From: Catonia carolina
Lineage: Eukaryota > Arthropoda > Insecta > Hemiptera > Achilidae
DNA length: 64,000 bases
Assembly (NCBI GenBank): GCA_035578175.1
Contig: JAQMRL010000006.1
Location: forward strand, 33,411,893 to 33,475,892
Reading direction: 5' to 3'
Every line of letters begins with the position of its first letter. The stretch's first letter is position 1. Under the pieces are notes generated by a model. That model saw nothing but the letters and a program-made list of their open reading frames with translations. It had not been told where the DNA came from and did no database searches. Below are positions 44,177 to 55,985 of the stretch, in pieces. A program made the position numbers and the translations under genes.

Positions 44177-45011
44177 ATTGTAGTGTGAAACATTTACACA
44201 TCTTTCTCTTGCCAATGTGAATAAAAAAAATAAAATAAAAATTAAAAACATAACCTAATTTTAACCATGAGTGAATGACGCAATATGAAAATCAATTTCT
44301 ACAGAACTTAAAAATAAATCACTAATTGACTCTAAACAAGGCTCCGTTGAAGGAAATGCTTGAAATAAAAGTTCTTAATTTTCTTATAACATTAATTGTA
44401 CACACTTTTGTCGTAAAAAATCGATTTTTTTAGACGTTTTTGTGAGAAAAAAACAGAAAATAGCTAATTACCGCTAAACTAAGCGTTGTACAAAAAACTG
44501 TTTGGCATAAAAGTTGTAGGATTTTAAATTTTCTACCACTCTTTTGTATACATTTTTGCGCTAAAATGCATATTAAAGCCGCAATCTTAAACAAGCAATT
44601 TTTTTACGTGAAAACAGCCTCTCCTAGAATTTCAGTAGACATGTCGCTAACTCTATCTTGTAAAGTATAAAAAACTTACCTAATAATTGGGCGACTTTTA
44701 AAAAAATCGTAGAGCCGTTTTTGAGAAAGTGAAAAGTTGCATGAAATAAACTTCTCCGGTTGACCGATTTTGATGAAAATGTTCATGTCGGGTTCTCTAG
44801 TACCTAACTTAAGTTTTAAGTTTCAATTTTGTACACAAACACACACACACACACACACACACAGATAGACCAATCACTAAAAACATGTTTTTTTTGGGGT
44901 TCAGGAGGCCTGAAAACTTCTATATCCGGTGAAAACTTGATTTCAAATAATCGACATGAACACAATACTTTCCTTCCCCATATATTCATACAGGGCAAGA
45001 GAAAGTAAAAA
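44177..45011 (-). mobile_element. X element copy e, near complete, reverse orientation
   Basis: From the hairpin end (gtgtgaaacatttacaca, then tctttctcttgccaatg) to the left end in reverse (tatattcatacagggcaag, then agaaagtaaaaat). Landmarks are in order and no SINE is inserted. It contains an (AC)n run at 44839-44863 at the position where the consensus has a short tgtgtg. Confidence 0.85.
44839..44863. repeat. (AC)n microsatellite inside X copy e
   Basis: About 12.5 perfect AC repeats at the site that is only three or four TG units in other X copies. Confidence 0.95.
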
Positions 45012-45052
45012 TAATTGAATATATAATTGATATTCAGATAAAATAAACCCGA

Positions 45053-45229
45053 ATTTTTTTTGTTAATTTTAAAATCGCATCAACTGTTTGGTTATTAGCG
45101 AATACGGTGGGTATTGTAACGAGAAAATTGGGGTTTGCTCGTGAAAATTTACAGACCCTGGCCGAGAATCGAACCCGGGACCTCCACGTTTTAAGCTAGC
45201 TTGCTAATCACTACGCAACAGAAGCGGAC
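45053..45229 (-). mobile_element. tRNA-derived SINE, family T1 copy 5
   Basis: The minus-strand B box gggttcgattctc lies at plus-strand about 45165-45177, with the T1 body aaatcgcatcaactg and ttggttattagcga. The flanks aaacccgaatt and aaacccaaaatt suggest a target-site duplication. It lies just outside the left end of X copy e. Confidence 0.85.
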
Positions 45230-46116
45230 AAACCCAAAATTATTTTAGTAATTAACTAAATTTTTTTAACTTTATTTTTTTAACCAGTTTGTCGTTCATA
45301 ATACGTATTTCAAATTGTTATTCATTGGCAAACTTAGAATTGTAAGAAAATTTTAAATCCATCTACAATAAAAAATTGAAATTCTTGATAAATTTTATTG
45401 AGTAATAAAATTAATCTTAATTTCAAGATTATTACATTTAATTGGATTTTACTTAATGATGAAATTAAAAGCTTCATAAATTTTTATTAAATTCTAAATA
45501 AATTAATATAAAATAGGTACATCATATAATATTTTATCATATTTTTGTGTAGAGAGGAAGTTTTTAGTTAATATAATTTAAATGGAATTCCTTAAAAGCC
45601 AATAGTGAAGATAAAAGGTTATCTCGTGTTTAATTTCTTTCAACCTTTATGCTTATTTCTCAAGAATAATAAAAATATAAATACTTTAATAATAATGTAA
45701 TAAAATTTAATTATTTTTATGAACAAAGACTGTATTATTTTAAAATATATTTTTTTTAAATTTATCATTATTTATTTAATTTATTTATTTAATTTATATT
45801 TAAGTTCGTTTAAAATTTCTTGTCCATATGAAATAATGGATTCACTTTACCAATAATTTAAATGTAATTAAATAAGATAAGAAATATCATTTACGGCGCC
45901 AACATAGAGTATATATTTTATTATAATAAAACAGATACGTAGCGTACATTCACCGTAGGTCAGTCAGATATACATTTTTTTTAGTTCACATAATGTATTC
46001 AGAAAGGCTTCCGGATAATTCTTACGACGACTACAGAAACCTTCTTAAGTATTCGGCCCTTGTACATAATTTTAAATAAATATCATTCAAATAATTATCT
46101 GATAAATATTTAAGAT
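45230..46116. other. Unassigned AT-rich interval
   Basis: Mostly A/T with TTTATT repeats (45760-45810). No supported feature. Confidence 0.4.
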
Positions 46117-46494
46117 GCCCATAACAGGTAGGTGGAGTGTTAAATTAATTGCACTTTATCTGCTACTTCCAGGGCCACAAAAAATAGTTGTTTCTTATCA
46201 CGTAGTCATCCAATTATGGGACTGAACTATTAAAGAACATAAGAGGTAGAGGTGTAAAAGACACTGGTCAGAGTTATCTTCTCTGAGAGTAATGAATTTC
46301 ACTATACAGCCAGGCCCTGTGGTGAATGAAGTGAAGGTGTCATTTGCAGGGTGCAAAGTAGATGATTTTCGGAGGGCCTGGCATGCTGATAAGCGTAGAC
46401 TACGTTTGTACTCAGTGAGGAAGGCAATCGTAAACCACCACCTCACTCAAGAGGTGCAAACCAGCCTTTTGGCTGTTGACCTAAACAACAACAA
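46117..46494 (+). mobile_element. SINE-A copy (subfamily I)
   Basis: Head gcccataacaggtagg to tail ctaaacaacaacaa, with a deletion removing the cctcgttttacttagtaaaacct block before gaggtgcaaacc. The open frames on both strands here are repeat by-products. Confidence 0.88.
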
Positions 46495-46527
46495 ATAATT
46501 AAGCTAAAGAAACCTTTTTCTTACAAG

Positions 46528-46710
46528 GGAAAATTTTTGGAAAGCGGGGACCAGGTAGAAGAAGAACATCCTGGTTGAAGAACCTCAGAGTCTGGTACAA
46601 TACAACTTCGGTACGGCTTTTCCGAGTTGCTGCAGACAAGATGAAGATTGCCATGATGATCGCCAACATTCGTAGCGGATAGGCACATCAAGAAGAAGAA
46701 GAACCTTTTT
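46528..46710 (+). mobile_element. K-family LINE 3' end fragment with (AAG)n tail
   Basis: The frame reads GRRRTSWLKNLRVWYNTTSV, then RLFRVAADKMKIAMMIANIR, SG and stop, matching 37989-38397 and 56548-56840. The tail aagaagaagaagaacc is at 46689-46704. Confidence 0.8.
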
Positions 46711-46894
46711 CTTCTTCTCTTCAAGGCTTAGGTTACTTACCATGTTCCGTCATCAAAATGATTTTTTTATCAAAAAATGGATATAAAATACAATATTAAC
46801 GTTGCAGAGGTCTTCCCAAGCTTCTTTTTCCTTCAGTCATGTATTCAAGGACCAGTTTTGGAATTCTATCTCCCTATATTCTTTCAAGATATTT

Positions 46895-47290
46895 TTGTTG
46901 TTTATGTCATTAGCTAAAAGGTTTGTTTGAACCTCTATATGCTTTACTAAGTAAACGAGGAGTGAGGTGGTTTACCATTGCCTTCCTCACTTGAGTAAAA
47001 CAGTATGCTTATTAGCATCCCAGACCCTCTAAAAAGTATTTACTTTCCACTCCGCAAATGACACCTTAACATCATTCACCACAGGGTTGGGGCGTATAAT
47101 CAAATTCATTACTTTCTCTGAGGAGATAATTCCGATTAGTGTTTTTTACACCTCTACCTCTTTTGTTCTTAAACGATTGAGTCATTTAATCGGCTGACCA
47201 TATGATAAGAAACAGATCTTTTTCTGTAGCCCTGGTACTAGCAAATCGAATGCCAATAATTTATTAACACACCACCTGCCTGTTATGGGC
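46895..47290 (-). mobile_element. SINE-A copy (subfamily I), diverged
   Basis: Tail ttgttgtttatgtcat to head acctgcctgttatgggc. Many private changes, including agctaaaaggtttg in the hairpin normally reading agccgaaaggctg. This is among the older copies. Confidence 0.85.
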
Positions 47291-48372
47291 AAATATGGCA
47301 CCTGAATAGCTGCCCCTGAATGACAGACTGAAACAGTTATACAGATTTTCCACCCCTAACCATTAATATTATCTAAGAGTTCAAATCTGTTAACGTCCAA
47401 ACTAATTTTTTTAATGATCTAACCGACCTGAATTTATGGTGCAACAAAGCCATCAATCATGTTTTATGAATAATGACTTTTTTTAAAGTAAATTCTTGTG
47501 AATAAATGGTTTTTTGGAAATGTTTGGTTAATTCGGACGCTGGCACTTTATGCATAACTTGCGGTCGTCCGGTAAACCGGATGTCATAACTACGTAAAAT
47601 AAAAACCAACGTCCTGTTTTCCGGACGATTGTTCTGAAAGTGTTAATGGACTGATAACGGTGCTCTTCTCTGAGCCATTAACACCATTTTTTAATTTTCA
47701 ATTTAATATACCTATTGCGGATAAATAAAATTAAATAGGTTATAATAGAAAATTAAAAAATTCCATTAAATTTACATTCCCTTAAATTTTCTAGAGTTTC
47801 GATATTTAAAAAATATCGAAATCGGTTATATTTTGGATTTTGAACACTAAATAAGGGATTAACTGCGTATTCACATAAGCAGATCTCACTACAATCCGTA
47901 CATACATTAACATATTGTTGTACATAAATTAATACGATATAATATTACTATGTAATTGAACATGTATGTACTGGCTACTAGGTAAATCCTGTCAATCTAT
48001 ATTTATAAAACCGCTTTGATTTGTCACGTTATAACAATGGGTGAGGAGTGCAGTGTGGTGAAAAGCTGACAACCCTTTCATGAACAAAATAATACTATTA
48101 TAGTTGTTAGTCCCTGTTCAAAAATATAAAAAAAAAACAACTAAAATAACGATCGAATTATGTGTTTTGTTGTAATGAAATACTTTCGAATAATTAAACA
48201 GTAGCTAAAAATAAATACTTGTTTTGGTTAATAATTTTCTTGATTCAATTCTTCAGCTACAGAAGAGCGAAAATCAATTATCATAATCCTCCTAATGCAA
48301 AAATGTAGGTGCATAAATTAATCTTCTATATACGCTTTAGGCTAACCTTCAAAACAAACCTAACTAATAAAA
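47291..48372. repeat. Unassigned interval containing a repeat shared with 2468-2612
   Basis: 47506-47645 matches 2468-2612 (gaaatgttt/cgg, ggcactttatgcataactt, ccggtaaa, ttttccggacg). The rest is AT-rich without a recognised feature. Confidence 0.5.
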
Positions 48373-48374
48373 TA

Positions 48375-48791
48375 GGGTCTTTTCTGTTATTCAACCACCC
48401 CCCCCCCATAATTTTTCACATTTTGTGGATATTTCGTTTGTAGGTATCCTTTCAGTATTTTTAACGATAAAAACGGGGGAAAATATTTTTAAAAAATCAT
48501 ATATCAATATTTTTCAAGTTAACCTTAAACTATTTATTGACAATTAAATCACTTAATAATATTTAATTTAATTATGTCATGTACTCGAAGAGTTTATATG
48601 TCATTATTACATACAGTAACAATATTGAGAAAAAGCATGTATTTACTCTACCTATATTTAACTTGAAGAATATTGGTGTAGGATTTTTAAAAATATTTTT
48701 CTAGTTTTTATCGTTAAAAATACTGTTATATTACTTACGAAATATTCACAAAATGTAAAAAATTATGCTGGGGGGATAACGGAAAAGACCC
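48375..48791. mobile_element. Fold-back MITE, 417 bp with ~150-bp arms
   Basis: The left arm from gggtcttttctgttat and the right arm (reverse complement gggtcttttccgttat) remain similar for about 150 bp, including cataattttt(t/c)acattttgtg and tatttttaacgataaaaac. They leave a short AT-rich centre. TA flanks both sides (48373-48374, 48792-48793), which suggests a Tc1/mariner-type MITE. A C10 run lies in the left arm at about 48403-48412. Confidence 0.8.
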
Positions 48792-48793
48792 TA

Positions 48794-49991
48794 ATATTTC
48801 TTGATATTTACAAAATTCTAAAATTAAGAGGACACGAAATCCCTTTACTACATAATGTAAACGTAAGGAACATTTTATCATAAACCATATAACCAATCTT
48901 TCTCAAATTTTGACATGTCTAATTACACCTTTTTATATAAGCTGAAGTTTTTTTGTTGTTGCATATGTTACTGAAATTGATAAAAAAAAATTACCAACGC
49001 ACTAAAAAGTTATGTAAAATTTAGATTATTTTTTTAAAGACTATTTATTGGTCTAGCTTTCCCAAATAACTACCTCTTGTCAACCCTTATGACGAATAAT
49101 GTGTGAAAATTTCAGAAAAATTGGTGCCGCGGTTCCTGAGAAAATGTTCCTTATATACTCAGAAACCGGTTTTTTGAGACTTAGCAAAAAATTAAAGAAG
49201 AATTAGTAAACGCACTTGCTTCACTTACTTAAAATTGATTGCTACATAGTTTTGAAAAAAATGTTTAAAATACTTTTAAAGACCAAGCGCACATGTATGA
49301 TATACCAAATTGTTCAAAAAACTGTGAAGTTTAACATGGCGCGAAAATAAAAAAATCTAAAATAAATCATTTTTTCCCGTGTCCCTTTTAAAGCGAAACC
49401 CACAAATTATTTTCACGTAACTTATAGTACTCTCTCCAAACAAACCTGTTCTATAATATGTCTATTTACAATTCGTCAATTTCGCAACATAAAATGATCA
49501 AATATTTAGCTCCAACCTTAGAGAGGTAAATCGCATGGTCAGTACACTTAAAAATGATTAGCAATCCTTCTTTTATTATTTTAAACAACCTAATCACTTT
49601 ATCGGAAATCATACCCTGCTTCCTCTAAATAACGGAGTTCTAATTAGTAACTACATTTAATTGTAAATCATTTTACTTCTTAAACTGCAAAGTAATAATC
49701 TCAAACAGTGAAATCAAACCCGAGCTCGGTAAATTTAATGAAGTCAAAAAATTATACCTACGTAGAGAATAAATAAATGCAGATGTCCACACTAACTCTA
49801 GCTCATCATTAATTTCTAAGGTGATTGTAACTTCCCAGCCATCAGGAGAGCTGAAATTCCACACATTTTTCGTTAGAGATTGAACAAAAACTAAATCACT
49901 TGCACAAAAACGGGTTAACTGCCCTCAAGAAATATATATTAATAGGCCTGCATTATGTATATATTTTATTTTTACATTATTATTAGGGTGT
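48794..49991. other. Unassigned interval
   Basis: No gene or shared repeat supported. Confidence 0.4.
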
Positions 49992-50484
49992 AATGTGGGA
50001 TTTGATTCTGATTTGGATATAGAGCAGAAATTAAGCCAATTACTGAGGATGTGCGGGACTATAAACAGAACTTTGGGTACCAGAGCGAGAAAGGTCACAA
50101 AAATTAAGTTCTACAAAGTTATGGCAGCTCCAGTTATTCTGTACGGAATGAGGCGAAAACAACAACAAAAACCCAAGAGCGGAGAATCCAAAAAGCAGAG
50201 ATGAGATTTCTTCGAAGAACTAAGGGGTGTACACGCTTGGACAGCATAAGGATGAGGAAATCAGGTCAGAATTGGGTATTTACAACTTGACGATAAGATA
50301 ATGGATTATCGCTTAAGTTGGAGACAGCACATGGCAATGATGTCAGATCACAGGATACCTAAGCAGGTACACTGGTATGCTCCAGAACGTAAAAAAAGTC
50401 GGTAGACCGAGGAGAATATGGAGGTAGATGATATAGTTTATATGTTCGGAACAGGGTCCTTGCTTGGAAGAAGAAGAAGATTAT
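49992..50484 (+). mobile_element. K-family LINE C-terminal fragment with (AAG)n tail
   Basis: The frame at 49995-50204 reads RKVTKIKFYKVMAAPVILYG, the conserved segment shortly after the reverse transcriptase core. In other frames there follow MRFLRRTKGCTR, RSELGIYNL, VHWYAPERK and VGRPRRIWR. The tail is gaagaagaagaag at about 50468-50480. Multiple frameshifts. It belongs with the minus-strand fragment at 20314-20830. Confidence 0.82.
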
Positions 50485-50485
50485 T

Positions 50486-52557
50486 TACATAACTTGCCGA
50501 AAAAGTAGTTCTAAAAATCGGTACGCACTTTCTATACACTAAACGATATTTAAGAAAATTTTATTTGGCTATTTTCACGTAAAGGATTAAGAATTCATGT
50601 AACTCCCTTAAAACAATAAATATTTTTCTTATAACTTATAAAAAGCTATTTCTGAAAATCGAGAATAGTATTCTAAAAAATATTCTCAGAAAAAGTTTGG
50701 AGTTAAATTGGGAAAATAATAAAACCAGTTTATTTTAATGCACCCCTTTCGGGCTAGCAAGAAGTCTGCGTGCAGTGCATGCACAGTTGCTTGTAAATAA
50801 TAATTATTATTATTTACACCTAATTTCTAATAAATTTGGTTTATTTTGTTCAGTCAAGACAAAATTAATTTCATTAACAGGGTAATTTCAAGTACAGCAG
50901 CAAAAATCATGAAATCTGATGCCAATTAAGTCGGGAAATCGGGAATTATATTATGGTCGGGTAGTGGAATTATAATATATGTAGTCTAAATGATTATAAT
51001 CACTTGAGAATTTTTACTTACTGTGTAAATACAAGAAGCTCGGCATTGGGCAACTCTTAAAGGTGATCCAATTTCTTCCGTTGAAAAACATTCCACATAT
51101 TTTAAAATCCAAAATATTAAAAATATCACTGTTTCTATATTATTTATTTCCATATTTATTTATTTTATTTTATATCACTTATAAATAAATATTAAATAAT
51201 CACTTTACTACATTTCTTCTCAGTAAATACGATACAAATTTGAAATTTAAAACACGGGCCTGTTATCAATAAAGTTCAAGGTCACTTGACCTAACCTCAA
51301 ATGTAAACAAATCCTTTCATGTAGCCATCTTATTTAAACAAAATTGGAAGAAATATTAATAAATTTTATTTAAATAAATATTTTTTAATTTTATATATTT
51401 TTTAGTTTATCTATATATTCTGTATTTGAAAATAATTTTTAATGTATTATTTTAAAAATTTATTCATTTTTATTAGCAGATATGATATTTATTTATAGTG
51501 GGTTTTATTTAAAGAGTAGTTTTATAAATTATCATGTAAATTTTATTTCAAAGAAACGAACATGCGGGCAAATAATCCAACTGCATCCAATCGAAACACG
51601 ATCTAAGAAAACCGGCAAGGCACAAGGCCGGTTGACGACTGAAGTTACATCGGCATCTGAAGCGGTGTGGATGCTCTTAGTTGCAGTTTAATGCACCGGA
51701 GGCCGCCACCTGTCATTGTTTTTGAGGAAGGGGGCATTACGATAATATTGAAGGATAAATACAGTAGTACTATACCAAGAGGATTAAGAGGGAGTGGTAA
51801 AGTGACGGGGTTAAAAGATGCATCCTTTACTTTTTTGTAAGCGCATTCCCCTCTTGTATTTTGGCGGGACTACTGATTTTCATCCTTCTTGTTTAAACTG
51901 AAGGATTTTCTTTTTTCTTCTTAGTTTTTCTTTCTTCGATCCACAACACCATCGAAGATAATTAAATTATAAAATGTCGCATCGATGCTCCTGATAATAA
52001 TTTCTTACTAACATTTTCCCTCCTTCATGGATGACTTTTTGCTGACTCAATCCTAATTTACGCCTGGATTACTTTCCAAACAAAAAGGATTTATCTAAAT
52101 ATTATTTGTTGATATATAAGCCTAATGCTTACACGGGTCTTTAATTTAGAATTGGTATTGGGCTGATCTAAAAAGCTTACTCGCGAGGTTTGTTGATCTG
52201 AAATCGTAGAAATGTTTATGAATTAAATTAGTAGAACGGTTTTTCTTTTTATCCTTTTGTACAAATATTTTTAGTACAAACAGACAAAATTTTTTTTGTC
52301 TCTTTTATTGGAACAGTGTTTATTTTTCCGTCGCGTCGCTCGTATTTAAGGTTTCTTTTAGAGCGGATTTTATTGTTATTTTTGTACAATCCATTACAGT
52401 TCGAAGAATTAATATGGTTGTATTGTTTAATGTACGTTCTACTACTCTCCATTATTTAATTTCTTTTTGATGTTATTTCCTCCAAATTTCATAAAAACAT
52501 TTTTATTTTAATTTAATAAAAATTTGTTACAGCGTTCCCTAACGGTATTAATTAATT
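50486..52557. other. 2-kb interval with a GC-richer patch, unassigned
   Basis: 51555-51720 is less AT-rich, and its plus frame at 51482-51691 ends with RLTTEVTSASEAVWMLLVAV. I do not recognise a family, and the frame begins in low-complexity sequence. The minus frame at 52249-52452 is not supported. The rest is AT-rich. Confidence 0.35.
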
Positions 52558-52940
52558 GTTTATTGTTTAAATCTTCATCCGAAAGGCTGGTTTAAACCTC
52601 TAGAGGCTTTACTAACTAAAACTTGTAAACACAAGTACCTTCCTCACTGAGTGGAAAAGTATGCTTATCATCATGCCAGGCCCTCTGAAAAACATCTTCT
52701 TTCCAACTTAAAAATAACACCTTCACTTCATTCCCTGCAGTGTCTGGATGTATAATGAAATTCATTACTCTCAGAGGAGATAATTCTGACTAGTTTCTTT
52801 TACATCTCTACCTCCTTCTGTCCTTATGCTTCAGTCATATAATTATCTGATCATGTGAAAAGAAACAGAACTATTTTTGTAGCTCTGGAAGTAACAGACA
52901 AATGCAAATTATTTAACACTCCATTTGCCTTTTATAGGCA
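52558..52940 (-). mobile_element. SINE-A copy (subfamily I), diverged
   Basis: Tail tgtttattgtttaaatc to head catttgccttttatagg, with a deletion around the gaggagtgaggtggttt region and many substitutions. Confidence 0.82.
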
Positions 52941-53030
52941 AATAACTAAATACGCGTATGGCGGTGGGGAATTTTAGTTTAAGGAGAAGAGATACTCAGT
53001 GGAACATTCTCCTTTCATAGAAAACCATCT

Positions 53031-53277
53031 GTTTTTCACCCTGCAAATGATAACCTTCACTTCATTTACCACAGGGTCTGGCTGTATAATGAAATTCATT
53101 ACTTTCAGAGGAGAGAATTTTTTCTAGTGTCTTTTACACCTCTACCTCTTCTGTTCTTAAATACTTCAGTCATATAATTGGTTGACCATGTGATAAGTAC
53201 CAGAACTAGTTTGTAGCCCTCGAACTAGCAGATCGAGAGAAAATAATTTAACACTTCACCTGCCTGTTATTTGCCCA
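53031..53277 (-). mobile_element. SINE-A copy (subfamily I), tail-truncated
   Basis: Contains only the head half (from ttcaccctgcaaatga to cacctgcctgttatttgccc). The (AAC)n half is missing, which is unusual because retrotransposed copies normally lose the other end. It is followed immediately by a Tigger-like end. Confidence 0.8.
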
Positions 53278-53278
53278 T

Positions 53279-53356
53279 ATTTCGGATGTGTTATCCGAAA
53301 ATTTGTGTATCCAAATCGGGTACTCCCCCAATATTTCAGTTAAGTGGAGTTTTACT
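53279..53356. mobile_element. Tigger/pogo-like terminal fragment
   Basis: Read in reverse complement it starts cagtaaaactccacttaact and continues atttcggataa-type sequence, with TA outside at 53357-53358. This is typical of pogo/Tigger ends. The other end is not found. The class is inferred from the terminal sequence. Confidence 0.55.
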
Positions 53357-53359
53357 GTA

Positions 53360-54280
53360 TTTCGGAATTTAGCAAGTAATTTCGCAGTGTTAGTTTGTTA
53401 TAATGTTTTGAAAATTATCAAATTATCATTTGTTCAATCGTATAACCGCAAGTCTTAGTAGTTATTATATTACTAGTTTATATCGCTCTGGAACTGACAG
53501 ATTCTGTTAGATATTAATTTATTATTTTACCTGTTCGTTTGTAATATCAAAACACTGTAAACAAAATCTACAATCAATGTTTTATCAACTGTTCCATAAG
53601 GAGGCTTGTGTGTTATTACATGATAGGCTTTATGAAATGTAAACCGTTATTGTTATTTAACACGGCGACAGAGTAGAGAGATTTAAATACATGAATAATA
53701 TTTACATTGATAGAGACGGAGATTGTTGTGTGTAAACTCATACAAAACATAGAGAAATTGATTACGGGGAGAATGAGGGAATCCAGCTTTGTGGTCACTT
53801 TCTGTGACCACTTCTATAACCAATGTTTGTGCCCGGAAAATTTTGTTTAATTAAACTAAAACAATTTGGGATGTACAACGCTAAAATCGAAATATACAAA
53901 TAACTAGATTGGAGGATATTTCATAACCCAATTTATTTCGTGTAAATTGAAATCCAGTCGAGGCGTCACATCTGTTTACTTTGACAAAATGAAAATTGAG
54001 TAATTTTCACCCTAAGGTAAATATTTTTAATAGACTCATACATTTTTATTTTATTTTTCAAATGAAAATTCTGTCACGTTTAATAAATCCAGTTATTTTT
54101 TTTAATCAAATTGGAATTTGAAATTTTTTACATATTTTAATTAATATTAGAATAAAATTCCAGATTTAAAAAAAAATACAAAAATTTAGCTACGGTTTAG
54201 ATGAAATTATTTCCCTCTCAACGTGATAATTCTGTTTCATGATATGAGAAGAAGTTTGGTATTGGAAGTCCAAATTTTTT
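53360..54280. other. Unassigned interval with a perfect hairpin
   Basis: A hairpin at 53791-53811 is formed by gtggtcac and gtgaccac with a 5-nt loop. No gene supported elsewhere. Confidence 0.45.
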
Positions 54281-54454
54281 ATATTAGTTAGTTTGTTTAT
54301 TAAAAGTTGTATCAACAGCTTGGTCATTAGCGACTACAGTGGGTTATGGAACGTTGAGCTATGACTTGTTATAATTTCCAGACCCTAGCCGGGAATCGAA
54401 CCCGGGACCTCCACGTGGTAGGCCAGTGCGCTACCACTACGCTACGGAGGCGGC
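54281..54454 (-). mobile_element. tRNA-derived SINE, family T1 copy 6
   Basis: Minus-strand head with the B box gggttcgattccc (plus-strand about 54389-54403) and the A-box side near gtagcgtagtggtagc. The T1 body is ttggtcattagcgactac. It is very close to the copy at 2270-2446. The flanks ccaaatttttta and cctaaatattttt may be an aged duplication. Confidence 0.88.
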
Positions 54455-54508
54455 TACCTAAATATTTTTGGTCCTAATTTGTGAACGTTGCAATCTATTC
54501 AATTATGT

Positions 54509-54569
54509 ACAATAAGCAACCCCATGACCCAATGAGATGAAAATGATATGTATGACGTGTAAACTATGT
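54509..54569 (-). mobile_element. T2 SINE 3' fragment
   Basis: The reverse complement of the T2 end: aataagcaaccccatgac, ccaatgagatga and tatgacgtgtaaac correspond to 41720-41785 and 57095-57150. Confidence 0.65.
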
Positions 54570-54872
54570 AATTATCATGAATTATGTATTTAGTTCGTTT
54601 GGTTATTTTGTTTATTTTGCATAAAGTCGTTTGTATCGTATTGAACGTTACTAATTATGTATTACTTAATAAATTGTGTGGACTAATATTTCTTTGTCTT
54701 ACACGCCGCTTGGTTATCTACTGGGTTAATACATTTTTACGTTATATTACCCTATATCATTATTTTGGGAACGAAAGTATTGTTTTCGTGTCAATTTTTG
54801 AAAAATCGATTTTTCACCGGAAATTCACATTTAGGCCTCCCTGAACCCAAATAACATGTTTGGACTCCGTTG

Positions 54873-54876
<4 letters not shown>

Positions 54877-54912
<36 letters not shown>
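54877..54912. repeat. (GT)n microsatellite inside X copy i
   Basis: 18 perfect GT units at the same X position as the (AC)n run in copy e, which is in reverse orientation. Confidence 0.95.
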
Positions 54913-54913
<1 letters not shown>

Positions 54914-55427
54914 GTGAACAAAAATCTCACGAACGAAAAATTCTACAAAGTTTAAAGTTGAAACTTAAGTTATGTACCCACTGGTGGACCCGACACGAAT
55001 ATTTTCATCAATCGATTAACTGCAAGTAATAGCTTATTTGTGCAATTTTCTCAAAAACAGCTTCAACGTATCATTAAAACACCGTCTCTTTTACTACATT
55101 TTTTACGCTCTATAATATAGATTAAGCGCCATGTCTGCTAAAATTCTTGAAGGCCTATGCTCGCGTGGTAAAAGATGTTTATTTTAAAAAAAGATTGCAG
55201 CCTTTTAGGGCAAAATTGTTTATAAATTAAAGTTGCTGGAAATTAAAACTTACCCAACTTTATGTTAAACCTTTTTTTAACAACGCTTAGTTTAGCGTCA
55301 ATAGTGAATTTCTGTATTCGTCTCATCAAAATTGGTAAAAAACAGGGGATTTTAAATTGCGGCCTTAGTATTGTACGACAAAAGTGTACATAGTCAAAGT
55401 TATAGAAAATAAAAATCTTCTTCTTTT

Positions 55428-55706
55428 TCTTCTTCTTCTCTGCGCGGGTTAGGTGAATTACTTGTTCCGGCACCTATCTTTTTTTCGGGCTGCCAATATC
55501 TCTACTTCCCACAGGTTTGTATCTTCTCGCTACATTAGGCTAGCGGATTTCTGTCATTCTATTTAAATGATCGACCCATTGGGCACGATAAAATTGTATT
55601 TTTCCGTTGAGTGGGAAAATTACCAATTCTTGTCTTATATCTTCATTTTTTTATCCTGTCTGGTCATGCACAACCCTTGACAGACCTTAAGCATTTTATA
55701 TCTGCA
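55428..55706 (-). mobile_element. K-family LINE 3' fragment inserted in X copy i
   Basis: The minus frame reads FYRAQWVDHLNRMTEIR, then RRYKPVGSRDIGSPKKR and VPEQVIHLTRAEKKKKK, where the poly-Lys is the translated (AAG)n tail. X sequence around it (gttatagaaaataaaaatc on the left, gataagaattcataaaaaatc on the right) appears duplicated, consistent with a long, aged target-site duplication. Confidence 0.78.
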
Positions 55707-55985
55707 ACTCAATTGATAAGAATTCATAAAAAATCTACAAATTTTATTTCAAGCACTTTTTTCTATAGAGCGTTAATTACTAATTTTAAGTTACTAATTT
55801 TGAAGTTGAACAGAGGTTGATTTTCATTTTGCGGCATTCACACATGATTAAAATTAGATTATTTTGTTTCATTTTACATTGTTTTCTTATGAGTAAACGT
55901 AGGTCAATGAACAATAATTTTTCATTTCTTACATTGGAAAGAAAAGTCGTGTGAGTATTTTACATTATAGTTTTGCAACTAAGTG

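Larger units (their letters stand above)
54733..55985 (+). mobile_element. X element copy i, interrupted by a LINE
   Basis: Left end atttttacgttatattacc (degraded subterminal repeat). Then come cgaaagtattgttttcgtg, a (GT)n run, cttaagttatgtaccc, gcgccatgtctgct and the LINE at 55428-55706. After that come tctacaaattttatttc, gattttcattttgcgg and the right end cattggaaagaaaagtcgtg, with a degenerate hairpin near 55945. Confidence 0.8.

Noticed and set aside
51482..51691. 69-codon frame ending in VTSASEAVWMLLVAV
   Set aside because: Starts in low-complexity AT sequence and I recognise no family. Noted as a GC-richer patch only.
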